Numbered from the stretch's first letter, positions 1 through 9,765 are shown. The stretch is 64,000 nucleotides of DNA from Molanna angustata (GCA_963576475.1 OY754973.1:12274253-12338252), one strand, 5' to 3'. The notes: generated by a model not told the origin, from the letters alone. Translations and numbers: made by a program.

Positions 1-467
1 TTCATTGTGATATAATGAGGACCGAAGCCCATAGACATTCTCCGTTTCCCATAATCCATCGTTTGGGAAATGAGTAGGTATGCCTTTGTTGTTGACATTT
101 TCAATGTAAGCTAATACAACTTGAAAATCGAATTGAGATCACTATTGTTTTCGGAACATTTTCAATTGTGTTTTTTTTATTTTTCATTTTAAATTTATTT
201 TATATAGGTTTCTTTTATTCTTTGTATCTTGTATCATTCTCTTGATTTTTAAACTTATGTATTTGTATTCTTGTTACTTTGTTTTTTTTTAACCTAAGAT
301 GATGTATCTTTGTACTTTTTTATGTAAATGTTTTTTTTTACCGTAAATAAAAAAAAAAAATAAATTAGTTTTCGAGATCACAATATCTAATGATCGTATA
401 ATAAAACGCTGATCCAATATACCTTATATCGTATTAATGTTGCCAATACCGTATTTTTCGACTTTAA
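1..467. other. AT-rich DNA, no gene seen
   Basis: T-runs, A-runs and a poly-A tract near 349-361. I see no long frame, splice pair or recognisable repeat except the SINE piece that begins near 468. Confidence 0.6.
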
Positions 468-530
468 TGCCGGAGTCGTGTTCGATTCCCTGCAGTTGAG
501 AAATTTACTTAAATTTAAACAAATTTTATT
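468..530 (+). mobile_element. SINE fragment (tRNA-derived family)
   Basis: The stretch at 480-505 holds a tRNA box-B-like GTTCGATTCCC, followed by 'ttgagaaatttacttaaattt'. This matches, in opposite orientation, the post-box-B part of the SINE at 701-915. Only the middle of the element is present, so it is a fragment. Confidence 0.55.
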
Positions 531-700
531 TTAATCACGGCCTGCATTAACTACCAATTCACAACACTGAATTTTTCAGCGTCCTGATATAACATCGTCA
601 AACTCGCTTTTCATTTTCAAGAAAAGACCAAAGCAGGGATATCTCTCCGAAAATACCTGATCCCTCTCCTTTTCCTTCATTTCCTTTGCTACGTAATATT

Positions 701-915
701 TAATAATAATAATAATGAACACTTCCTTGCACCCTGCGCAAGTGGCGAGTTTATTGCCGTATGGCGATTTCTTCCAACTAACCAGTGTTTCCAGCTCAGA
801 GAAGATATATTTGCGTGAGAAATGAATTTAAATAAATTTCTCCTCTGCTGGGAATCGAACCCAGGACGCCCGCACAGAAACCGAACGGCTTACCAACTGT
901 GCCACGGCGGTCGAC
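701..915 (-). mobile_element. tRNA-derived SINE, near complete
   Basis: Read on the minus strand this starts with a tRNA-like head. Box A TGGCACAGTTGG is at 893-904 and box B GGTTCGATTCC at 851-861, with spacing right for a tRNA-type RNA polymerase III promoter. A ~130-bp unrelated body follows, then a (TTA)n tail at 701-716. Partial relatives lie at 468, 14702, 20595, 58458 and 63605. The body motif 'gtggcgagtttattgcc' also occurs in a LINE-like tail at 42715-42830, as expected if the SINE borrows a partner LINE's 3' end. That partnership is inference. Confidence 0.85.
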
Positions 916-964
916 TATTTACTAAATATTTACTAAAGAAAGAATATTTATCCCTGAACACAAG

Positions 965-1035
965 GGGCGCAAGTCTGGTCCAATCGGCGAAATCAAAACA
1001 CACAATTACCTATATCATGGATATAATTATTATAC
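965..1035 (+). repeat. Palindromic MITE, left arm (split copy)
   Basis: Left arm of the snap-back family whose intact copy is at 37987-38158: 'gcaagtctggtcca', 'ggcgaaatcaaaac' and 'tatcatggatataatt'. The arm stops at the family's centre, where the HINE-like element 1036-2236 is inserted. The other half resumes at 2236. Confidence 0.75.
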
Positions 1036-2236
1036 TAGTTGCATGTAACACATGATATCCAACTGTCGATAGCGACAGTACATATACATAGTTGAAGAAT
1101 AAGTACCAAACTATAAACCCATAAATACAAATTATTTAATATTTTAAGATATTTGGTTTTCTATACAACACATGTACCTAGGTATGTATGTCAAGATAGG
1201 ATAGTATGGAGGTCAGTCCTTTGATCTTACCCAGAATATGAAAACAGCATGATGGTATGTATGTATGTTTGGAGATTAGTATCAAACTATTAAGTCTTCT
1301 TAGATATTGTGTGTAGGCTACTACCATACAAATTGTATTAGGCAATGTCGTCACTAAATTCAATTTTTTATAAAAATTGTTAAAAAAAATTGACATGTGC
1401 TAATATAATGTTAATATTTTATAAGAAAATTAAATTATCTATTTAGTGTGTATCGGCATTTTTCCATATTTTTAAAAAAATTGGAAATATAGGCAGTTAA
1501 ACTTATAAATTTATCATTAAAAAAGTATTTATCTTAATAAAACATGTTTGATAAACCCTGGAATTTAAAAAAAAAACTAATTTGAGATTTTGTATTTGTC
1601 TTTGTTTATACCAATTTTCAGCGTTTTAGCTTTTATGGTTTCTGAGATATATGGAAAAATAAACCAACATTTCAAAAGTTAACTGAAACAAAAATTCACA
1701 ATTCTGAGTATAAAAGTTTTGTAGGCCTATAACTGTTTATAAATTCTGAAAATTTCTTCTTCTTCTTCTCTCTCAGCCATCTCTCCACTGCTGGATGTAG
1801 GCCTCTTCTAAAATCTTCCACTCGTCTTTTTTCTGGGCTTTTCGAACCCATCCACTTTCAGCGACAGGGACAATATCATCGGCCCACCTTTTCTGGGGCC
1901 GGCCTATTCCCCTTTTCATATCCCATGGTCTCCAATTTAGAATTCTGGGTGCCCATCTGTCCGTACCCTGTCTGGCAACATGACCTGCCCATTGCCATTT
2001 AAGAAATTGTCATCTGAAAATTTAGGCTCTGTGAATTGAGCGGATCAAAAGTTATAAGGGGACACACACACACTCCATATACGAGAACATATATGCTGCG
2101 AGACTTCTAGTTGGTGTTATTAGCATGCAAAAAGTCCACTTTGCCATACAAAATGTTCCTTCGTACACGCATCTTGGCTTAATAATGTCGATTCATTCAG
2201 AGAATTGAATTCTCATGAACGAATCGACAGTTGGTA
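1036..2236 (-). mobile_element. HINE-like non-autonomous element, full length, with a nested LINE
   Basis: On the minus strand the element begins CCAACTGTCGATTCGTTC-like, has an AC/G-rich core (about 2060-2077), and ends with the inverse ATCGACAGTTGG, then a small hairpin (CATGT-GTT-ACATG type), then CTAG. So one subterminal inverted repeat is at the very end and the other ~24 bp inside the end. Asymmetric inverted repeats, a microsatellite core and a 3' hairpin are the published hallmarks of Helentron-derived HINE/INE-1 elements. No transposase frame is present. A LINE fragment with an 11-bp duplication interrupts it at 1756-2012. Family copies: 20999, 30427, 33000, 48247, 51006, 57580, 61522, 62340. 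Confidence 0.7.
1756..2012 (-). mobile_element. 5'-truncated LINE 3' end with TSD
   Basis: On the minus strand this decodes to the C-terminus of a LINE polyprotein: 'GRPQKRWADDI', then tryptophan-rich sequence, ending '(L)EEAYIQQWRDG' or close to it and a stop, followed by a (GAA)n tail. It is flanked by an 11-bp direct repeat TCTGAAAATTT at 1745-1755 and 2013-2023, proof of target-primed insertion into the HINE. The same 3' end recurs at 14490, 21784 and 50640. Confidence 0.85.
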
Positions 2237-2361
2237 TATATGGAGTTCTATAATATCTTTAGATGTTATAGAACTCTATATGATAATTATATCCATGATA
2301 TGGGTAGTCTAGAGGGTTTTGATTTTGCCGGTTGGATCAGACGTGCCCCCATGGTCAACCG
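2236..2361 (+). repeat. Palindromic MITE, right half of split copy
   Basis: Resumes the family interrupted at 1035: 'tggagttctataatatc', its inverse, then 'atccatgatatgggta' and 'gccggttggatcagacgtgcccc'. Joining 965-1035 to this block rebuilds one complete palindrome. Confidence 0.75.
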
Positions 2362-2465
2362 GCAGAATCAAAACCATCCATGTCTACCCATATCATGGAT
2401 ATAATTATTATATGTAGTTCTATAATATCTTTGGATGTCATAGAACTCCATATGTTGGAATTTAT
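2352..2465 (-). repeat. Second palindromic MITE, partial, head-to-head
   Basis: Starting inside 'gcccccatggtcaaccggc', a second arm runs through 'acccatatcatggatataa' to the central 'agaactccatatg'. The junction 'cccatggtcaaccggcagaa' is repeated almost exactly at 4868-4890, so this head-to-head dimer is itself a repeated unit. Confidence 0.65.
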
Positions 2466-2490
2466 CCCAAAATTAAAATATATAATTGAA

Positions 2491-2760
2491 CTAGCGGCCC
2501 CGACAGATGTTGTCCTCTCCCTCTCCCTCTCCCTCTCCCTCTCCCTCTCCCTCTCCCTCTCCCTCTCCCTCTCCCTCTCCCTCTCCCTCTCCCTCTCCCT
2601 CTCCCTCTCCCTCTCCCTCTCCCTCTCCCTCTCCCTCTCCCTCTCCCTCTCCCTCTCCCTCTCCCTCTCCCTCTCCCTCTCCCTCTCCCTCTCCCTCTCC
2701 CTCTCCCTCTCCCTCTCCCTCTCCCTCTCTATCTTGGTCCATTTTGAATTTGTCCAGTAA
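2491..2760 (-). mobile_element. Helitron-like 3' end
   Basis: On the minus strand the sequence ends GACAACATCTGTC-GGGGCCG-CTAG|T: a short GACA/TGTC hairpin close to CTAG, followed by T. This is the Helitron 3' terminus pattern, also seen at 3219, 6660 and 55271. The other end was not found; the hexamer array 2515-2728 begins 20 bp inside. Confidence 0.45.
2515..2728. repeat. (CTCTCC)n hexanucleotide array
   Basis: About 35 almost perfect copies of a 6-bp unit. One strand is purely pyrimidine, the other purely purine (GGAGAG). Because the unit is a multiple of three, both strands stay open as Leu-Ser, Pro-Ser or Glu-Gly repeats. These are not genes. Confidence 0.98.
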
Positions 2761-3218
2761 TCATTTAAAAATTTTTAAAATGCCATAAGAGTAGGTATAT
2801 ATGTCTTTCAAACAAAATATATATTTATAACCTTATTTTATAGTAAAATATATATTTATAACCTAATTTTATAGTACATTAATTCACCATAGAAAATTAT
2901 CTCTAATACACGTTTGTTGTTTTATCTTAACGTGTCAATCATAAAATATATATTTATATCCTCACTTTACATAACGGATGTTTTTAAAATATGGCTATCA
3001 AGAACAGAATATTATATCACAATATAATAATAACACACGATAATATAATGATAAAAATATACATAAAACTAAATTATTTATTATAATATTCATAAATTAA
3101 TTATATTTAAACGGATATATTACGAAACATTACATTGAGATAACTTTGATATACCTACCTATCGTCATAAAACAGAATATATGTATTTGTTTAAAAACTT
3201 AATAGTTTTATACAATAA
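2761..3218. other. AT-rich DNA with a short duplication
   Basis: 'aaaatatatatttataacc' followed by 'atttta(t)agta' occurs twice in tandem at about 2812-2875, with a degraded third copy near 2943. No coding signal. Confidence 0.6.
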
Positions 3219-4218
3219 CTAGCTGACCCGGCAAACATTGTTTTGCCATACAAATTATTTCTAGTGAATAATTTGGTAATTAAATAAAAAAACTAAATTA
3301 TTGTAAGTATGTGGGGATGGGGTCTATGACTGAAAGAGAAATGGAGAGCTGTGGACGATGACGGCCTATAAAAATAACCAAACCCCAACCATTTATTTTT
3401 TTAATTCAATGTACCTACTTCAATAACTTTACTCACATAATTAAAGTTTGATCTCTTAAAAGTAAAATGTAAATTAAAAAAAAAACTGATACATATTTTT
3501 TATCTTAAATTATGACAAAAAAAACATTATCAATCTCGAAGAGCAGTGTACGATGTTTTTTGTCAGTCCGTCTTTAGCCAACACTAACAAATTGGATGGT
3601 ATGCCCATGCCATGTATAATTGTCCGTGTGAAAAACATGGTGTGCCCAAATCTAAGTCATAAACAGACATCGTTTGGCCTTGTGACTTATTGATTGTCAT
3701 TGCAAATGCTAATCGAATTGAAAATTGAACACATTTTAATTCAATAAGCACATGATTGGGATTCGTGACAGCAATACATTTTCGCCTAGGAACTTGCCAT
3801 TCAAAATGCTGGTTTCGACAATGTTTTTCATCATTTTTTTAATGGTTAAATACATAAAAAATATCGTACGACAGTGATGAATCAAGTGCCATCTTGCAAC
3901 CCTATTGCGCATCTGTGGATAAAAGTAAAAATAGTAATATCGCTATAAAAAATAGTGGTTAGTGGTAGAATGATGTAAATTTAGGATTATAAGTATTTTT
4001 TAATACCAAAGCATAAAAAAAAATTGAAAAACAAAATTGTCAAATACTAAATAAAAATCTGGAGAAGGCCACCCTTATCACATAGGAGAATTAAAAATAG
4101 CCTACAACCTATTTTCAGACCTACCAAATATATACAAAAAAAAAACATAAAAATCGGTCAAGCCGTTTCGGAGGAGTTCGATAACAAACACTGTGACACT
4201 AGATTTTTATATATTAGA
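3219..4218 (-). mobile_element. Helitron, 1,000 bp, non-autonomous, both ends intact
   Basis: Read on the minus strand the element starts 5'-TCTAATATATAAAAATC at 4218 and ends with a hairpin, GGCAAA-loop-TTTGCC, 9 bp before CTAG at 3222-3219. The flanks are A (before TC) and T (after CTAG). TC start, CTRR end, near-terminal hairpin and A|T insertion with no duplication are diagnostic of Helitrons. A frameshifted Pif1-type helicase fragment in the same orientation sits inside (3545-3860). Rep/HUH nuclease motifs are absent, so it cannot move on its own. Confidence 0.88.
3545..3860 (-). pseudogene. Helitron Pif1-like helicase, C-terminal remnant
   Basis: Minus-strand translation gives [16 protein letters not shown] in one frame. 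After a frameshift come [14 protein letters not shown] and [14 protein letters not shown] in a second frame, and [14 protein letters not shown] in a third. In order these are the end of the superfamily-1 Pif1 helicase of Helitrons: the pre-motif V segment, motif V (TINKSQGQT) and motif VI region (FSHGQLY). About 100 residues of a domain of several hundred survive. With at least two frameshifts it is a dead gene. Confidence 0.9.
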
Positions 4219-4480
4219 TTAGACTAGATAATAAGAAAATATACTTACAAACAACTTTATAATTTCATAAAATATTAAAAATATTAAAACAAATACATCA
4301 AGTGAGAAAAACATCAAGTTTTAATGTCATAACCAACATTGCATAATATTATGACATATTGGAAGCCAATGCTCCTACTATTCAAAATGCGTATTCCGAA
4401 AATATTTATAACGATTCCCATTTTTATTATTCTATTATTTAATTCCTTTTTGTAAATCTAATCCATCCCGGGACTTACAT
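4219..4480. other. AT-rich DNA
   Basis: No repeat or coding feature recognised between the Helitron start and the Helitron-like fragment at 4480. Confidence 0.5.
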
Positions 4481-4575
4481 AAACACACACAAAAAGTTTC
4501 ATCAAATTCGGTTCAGCCGTTTAGGAGGAGTTCAGTGACATACACACGTCGGGAAGAATCATATATATAAAAATT
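4480..4575 (-). mobile_element. Helitron 5'-region fragment
   Basis: 'agtttcatcaaattcggttc', 'agccgtttaggaggagttca' and a terminal 'atatatataaaaatt' match the 5' part of the Helitron at 4140-4218. No 3' end is attached. Confidence 0.55.
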
Positions 4576-4794
4576 ATTGTCTTTAGTCATAGACTACAAA
4601 TTTTAATATTGGTACCTCTGTAATATTTTATATGTAGCAGTTGCTACCTTTGTTCCTATATAGTTGTTGCTTTGACCTGTATCTCAAGTCAGCCTTAAAA
4701 TAAACGTTATACCAGATACGCGTGATTGATTTTACCATACAATCCACCACCATCAAATATGGAAAAATTATATTGCAAAATGACATAATTTCCA

Positions 4795-4945
4795 CACCAT
4801 ATGATAATAATATCCATGATATGGGTAGTCCAGAGGGTTTTGATTTCGCCGGTTGGACCAGACTTGCACCCATGGTCAACCGGCAGAATCAAAACCATCT
4901 ATGTCTACCCATATCATGGATTTAATTATCTAATGGAGTTCTATA
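4795..4945. repeat. Palindromic MITE dimer
   Basis: Arm 'atccatgatatgggtagtc...gttttgatttcgccggttgg', then the head-to-head junction, then the opposing arm to 'ggagttctataata'. Same arrangement as 2300-2465. Confidence 0.7.
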
Positions 4946-5419
4946 ATACATTATACTTACCTATAATACGCAAAAAAAAACAAATGAAAACCGCTGTTGT
5001 TTTTTGTTCTTATTCTTTAACTGACAATAACTCCAGCTTTGCACTATTTATAAGTCACTTTGAATTTTTAAACTTTTCATACTGTCTTTAATTTGAGAAT
5101 TCACCAGAGTGTGAAATAGAAAACATCTATGCAATATTATTTTAATGAAATAAGTCTAGACGACCTCGCTTAGTTATAAAATATATATATATGTAGGTAC
5201 CTACCTTATGAAGGATGAAGCTGCATTATTTTATATTATGAAAATAAGAGTTTATAGTTTTATAAGTACTTATTTGAATATTATTTTAGAAGTTGGTTTA
5301 GAACAGGACCTTAAAATATACATGTTAATATTTTTATTTGTCTTAAAACTGTTTACTGCATACTATGGTTTCTATATATTATCAATATTTTTCACAGCAA
5401 TACAATCCTCATAGCATAG
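4946..5419. other. AT-rich DNA, no supported gene
   Basis: A 68-codon frame at 5208-5414 encodes a hydrophobic peptide with the composition expected of random AT-rich DNA. I do not call it. Confidence 0.5.
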
Positions 5420-5575
5420 AGGTTCATTGACTTATCTATGACATCTATAGATATTATATGGAGTTCTATGACATCTGAAGATATTATAGAACTCTATATA
5501 ATAATTATATCCATGATATGGGTAATCATGAGGGTTTTGATTTCACTGTTTGACGGGAATTGCTCCCCTGATCTA
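5420..5575 (+). repeat. Palindromic MITE, right-biased copy
   Basis: Contains 'tggagttctatgacatctg', the inverse 'tatagaactctatataata', 'atccatgatatgggtaatc' and a degraded tail 'tgctcccctgatc'. The left arm is mostly lost. Confidence 0.7.
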
Positions 5576-5867
5576 GTTTAATAATAAATTTATCATATTT
5601 GAATTATATAACTATCTATGAACTACTTTTTTATGAGTCACTTAGCGACATGTTTCGGAAGCGCTATCCTTCCATCGACCTGCGTGTCGAGACTAACATA
5701 ATATGTTGAATTTGGGTGTGTTTTTATCTGTCTGTGAAGCGAGTTAAGGGAGGTGGTGGTTGAGAGTTGTATCATGGTTATTGATCAAATTTTTGGTGTG
5801 TGAACAAGTCATGTGAATTAATCGGTACATTTCATGTAGAATGTGTTTCATACAGAAAGCACCACCG

Positions 5868-5975
5868 CGCATCGGCAACGAGAGTGTCACAACACAAAAA
5901 GCTGTAGTTTTTTTTTATTTATTTATTTTTATTTATTTATTTATATTTATTTATTGATTCACGGCTCAAAGCCCT
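5868..5975 (+). mobile_element. LINE coding scrap plus retroposon tail
   Basis: 'gcgcatcggcaacgagagtg' at 5875-5894 is identical to the 5' edge of the minus-strand LINE fragment at 9034-9058. It is followed by a T-rich (ATTT)n stretch that looks like the tail of a minus-strand retroposon. Confidence 0.5.
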
Positions 5976-6659
5976 TTACAAAATTAAATATTAAATGACA
6001 CAGCATAAACCAAAGAAATACAATTTATAAACATCTCGACAATTCAACGGTAGGTAGGAGAGAATATATAAAGAAAAATAAAAACACATAAGTAAGGTAA
6101 ATTAAACACGAAAGTACATACATTAAAAACCAAAAAAATAAATAAATAAAAAAAACTCAAATACATAGCATGAACATAAGAATATTACTGACTGAATAAT
6201 ATAAAAATGAATGGTGTGAACTACCTACATACTTAGCCACACTGAATCAGAGAATGCTGCCAGATGTGATTTATATAACTATAACATTATTGAATTAAAT
6301 AAAATAAAAATCAAATGTACAAAAATATATAAAAATGTAAAAATATATAAAAATGAAAACAACTGACTTCACAATCATTTGGGGGTATGTTTTGAAAATG
6401 TTTTAATGAAGTAAGTTTTTAGAAAATCGCATTATAATATTTCTTGTATCAGAAAATCTCATTTAAAATTTACTGAGATAACATATTGGAAATGTAATGC
6501 TATATTTAATTAGATTAATCAATGTACTATTATAATATTTTCACAGACAAAACTCTTTTGATCATTTGTATATATTTTTTTTAATTCTCCTGATGTGTCT
6601 TTTTTTAGACAAAATGAATGATATTTACATGAAATAAAACACTTTATGTTTAATTGTTA
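5976..6659. other. AT-rich DNA
   Basis: No frame, splice pair or known repeat that I can support. Confidence 0.5.
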
Positions 6660-6719
6660 CTAGTGAACCCCAGGCAAACTTCGTATTGCCTGTTTAATTA
6701 AAAATAGTCCTTTATTAAC

Positions 6720-7105
6720 AGGCCCTTAAGTACCTCCCGTCCCTTCAGTACCTCCCGTACCTTCATGCCCTTCAGTACTTCCCGTCCCTTCAGACCCTTC
6801 AGTATCTCTCGTCGCTTCAGGGCCTTCAATACCACCTATCCCTTCAGGCCCTTCAGTACCTCCCGTCCTTTAGTACCACCCGTCCCTTCAAGCCCTCAGA
6901 ATGTCCCTTCCCTTCAGGCCTTTCAGTACCTCCCGTCCCTTCAGGCCCTTAAGTACCTCCCGTCCCTTCTTTTCAGGCCCTTCAGTATCTCCCGTACCTT
7001 TAGACCCATCAGTACCACTTGTCCCTTCAAGCCTTCAGTACGTCCCTTCGATTCAGTCCCTTCAGTACCTCCCGTCCCTTCAGAAACTTAAGTACCTCCC
7101 GACCT
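6720..7105. repeat. 'cccttcagtacctcccgt' minisatellite
   Basis: Irregular tandem copies of 15-30 bp built from 'cccttcag', 'gcccttcagtacc' and 'tcccgtccc'. The resulting Pro-Phe-Ser frames on the plus strand are repeat artefacts. Confidence 0.9.
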
Positions 7106-7230
7106 TCTTTTCCCATGATACTCCACTTTCATAGGTAAAATGACCAAATACACGAAGAAGAAGAAGAAAAAAAGTTTAAAACCAGAAACCTGATAAGAGC
7201 GATGGAAGGAAAATTGGACCTTCTTCTCCC

Positions 7231-7845
7231 AGGATAGTCCAACTCCATAGATAAAATGACCTATACCCGATGAAGAAGAAGAAAAAGAAAAATGTTTTAA
7301 TGCATAAACTATCCCGGGCATACGTTCAACAATTCACCAAAGTTTCATTGCAATCGGATGAACGGTTTCTTTCTTTTACCAGGATAGTCCACCTTCATAG
7401 GTAAAATGACCTAATACCCGATGAAGAAGAAGAAGAAAAATGTTTTAATCCATAAACCATCCCGGGCATACGCTCGACAATTCACCAAAGTTTCATTGCA
7501 ATCGGACGAACGGTTTCCTTCTTTTCCTAGGATAGTCCACCTTCATAGGTAAAATTACCTGATACTTGATGAAGAAGAAGAAGAAAAAAAACAATTTTAA
7601 TCCAGAAACCATCCCGGGCATACGCTCGACAATTCACCGAAGTTTCATTGCAATCGGACGAACGGTTTCCTTCTTTTCCTAGGATAGTCCACCTTCATAG
7701 GTAAAATGACCTGATACTTGATGAAGAAGAAGAAGAAAAAAACAATTTTAATCCAGAAACCATCCCGGGTTTACGCTCGACAATTCACCAAAATTTTATC
7801 GCAATCGGGTGAACGGTTTAGGAGCGCATAGCACACATATATACA
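7231..7845. repeat. ~150-bp tandem repeat, four copies
   Basis: Unit starts 'aggatagtcc' at 7231, 7381, 7529 and 7681 (spacing 150, 148, 152). Each holds a (GAA)n run, 'catcccgggcatacgctcga' and 'tcattgcaatcgga'. The last copy runs into the Helitron-like edge. Confidence 0.95.
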
Positions 7846-8640
7846 TAGGTACCTACCATTTATATTTATTCAATTGTGTATTTTCCTTTAAAATGTTCTG
7901 AAATTTGAATTTCAACAACTGCGCCGTAAGTACCACAATGACATTTTAAATTAATGGAACATCGATTATGAAATAAAAATAATGAATACTGCAGTGTGTC
8001 CTACCTCGGTTTTTTCAATATTTTAGATACACTTCTCATACGTTTCCCCTCTCTTCTATGTTCTATGGAACACAATCAATGGTTTGATGTGAAATATTTT
8101 TTATTTAATAAAATTTATTTACAACGCATATAATGTATTAATATTATTTTTCTGCAGTCCTCCTCCACATAAACTTTAAGTATGCCAAATCTCAAACTCC
8201 TCCTTGCGCCCAGTGAGCCGAAAATTGTACTAGACGTTTTCGCTTCACGTATTAATATATATAGAAGATATTGTTGTGACTGTTTTATTCGCTATCTTTA
8301 TAATATTTCGTAAGAATTACTTAAAAATATTGTTGTATCACATATTGTGTCTCTATTTCTGCCGAAATAAAAGTAAACATACGAATGTTACTTACCGCAA
8401 CAGGGTTATTACACAGGTTATCACACAACTACACACACCAAACGCACGTCCACTCTGTACTAACGTTGATAATGACACTATAGTTGCCGCAAATGTTAAA
8501 CAACTGACTCCGTAAAAAAGGGAATTTTTCGCCTTATCTCGGCAAGGAACTTCACTATAATGACGTTTTTTGCAGATAAAGTTCAAGAAAGCCGATCTAT
8601 GACATACAATATAAGTCAATTTCGTATTTTTATGTGTTTT
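7846..8640. other. No gene recognised
   Basis: Less AT-rich around 8390-8520, where frames are open on both strands (8276-8515 plus, 8392-8619 minus). Neither resembles a family I know nor shows convincing splice sites. Confidence 0.4.
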
Positions 8641-9060
8641 TTATTTTTTTATTTTATTTATTGAAGACAAACATACAGCCAATTTAGTACATAAGACAAG
8701 CAGACATTAATACAACAAATAAGCCAAAAATGTTTGATGAGTATTACTGGTTAACAAAACATGATTTGAGAAAAAAAAACAATCAGTAACATAATATTTT
8801 TTGCTGTAGGAAATGGAAATTGAAAGGAAATGGGACGATATGGGAAGCGTGCGTAAGATCACTCAGAGCGATGAGGGAACGTGGCCAAAATGGATAATTT
8901 AAATCTTCTATGTGATGAGTTGAAGAGATCAATGTCATGGAATAAAGAATCATAATTTCTGCATGCTCTGTATATAAAAGAGTGCTGTGCATAATTTGTG
9001 CCACAGATGGGAAGTCTAAATGTATGTGTTGTGACACTCTCGTTGCCGATGCGCGACATG
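8641..9060 (-). mobile_element. LINE 3' fragment (CR1/Jockey-type C-terminus)
   Basis: Minus-strand translation gives FRLPICGTNYAQHSFIYRAC, matching the C-terminal signature of the LINE at 42902 (FRLPLCRTNYVQNSYIQRAC). It then runs through 3' UTR-like DNA to a T-rich tail at 8640-8660. Heavily 5'-truncated. Confidence 0.8.
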
Positions 9061-9207
9061 TTACTGTAGATACTTAAAAATTACGATAAAAAGTAGGTAT
9101 GTACAAATTATGTACAAACATTAAAAATAATTATAGCATGGAGTACAATGTTAAAAAGTTCTTTTTATTTTTATCCAACAAAACAATAGAAAATAGTACA
9201 TCTTGAA

Positions 9208-9366
9208 ATGCGCAGTGGATATTTACTTTCAGTATCTCCAAAGGAGGGACGCGTGAATCTTTCTGAAAACATAAAAATCCTCTCAAGCCGGATATCCGCT
9301 CTAACGGCACAAAGAACTGTCCACAAGGCACATCCGATTCTAGCAAACTTAAGGGTCAAGCTATAA
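9208..9366. other. Less AT-rich island with coding-like frames on both strands
   Basis: On plus, ATG at 9208 opens a 52-codon frame beginning MRSGYLLSVSPKEG and ending ANLRVKL. On minus, a pyrimidine-rich tract ending 'ctttatag' (about 9400-9360) could be a 3' splice site. It would lead into a frame with DIRLERIFMF and RFTRPSFGDTE and a possible donor (AAA|GTAAAT) near 9228. Composition differs from its surroundings, but I recognise no family and cannot choose a strand. Confidence 0.2.
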
Positions 9367-9765
9367 AGATCAAAACGAGAAAAAATATTAAAGTAAAAAA
9401 TAAAAAAATGAAATACAATTCGATTGTTCGCTTGTAAAATGTTTCAAAATAAACATCTCATTAATGTTACATTTTTATTATGTCCCATAATGATGTTGTG
9501 TGTTATTTATTTTTTTGGAGTGGGAAATAAAACAATTTTATGATAACGACCGAATCAAAAGCGAAAATTGAAAAATAAAAATTTATTCAAAAACATATAA
9601 TAAACCAATGTGATGTTTTAATTATCAAATCGAATTCGTACTTGAACACAACTAAGCGACATTTTTTTTCAGATTAAAAAAACATTAAAAATAAATAGAA
9701 AATCAATCAGACATAACATATTATTATCACACATTGTAAAATTATTATAAAAAAGAAATTCATTG
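9367..9765. other. AT-rich DNA
   Basis: No feature recognised. Confidence 0.5.

Larger units (their letters stand above)
6660..7845 (-). mobile_element. Helitron-like element with two internal satellites
   Basis: The left edge CTAG (6660-6663) is followed by 'aggcaaacttcgtattgcct', a stem-loop; on the minus strand this is a Helitron 3' terminus. The right part carries 'caatcggatgaacggttt', the near-5' motif shared with other Helitron-like copies here. Between them are a Pro/Ser-type minisatellite (6720-7105) and four ~150-bp repeats (7231-7845). The exact 5' TC end is not certain. Confidence 0.6.

Noticed and set aside
893..904. tRNA gene on the minus strand
   Set aside because: A and B boxes are present, but there is no acceptor-stem pairing and the sequence continues into a SINE body with a (TTA)n tail.
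2332..2788. Three open frames of 83-142 codons on both strands
   Set aside because: They are translations of the CTCTCC/GGAGAG hexamer array.
6765..7134. Pro/Phe/Ser-rich frames of 77-108 codons
   Set aside because: Minisatellite translation; frames shift between units and no start context or motif supports them.
7231..7845. CRISPR-like regularly spaced repeats
   Set aside because: Four ~150-bp direct tandem units without unique spacers, in a eukaryotic Helitron-like context.
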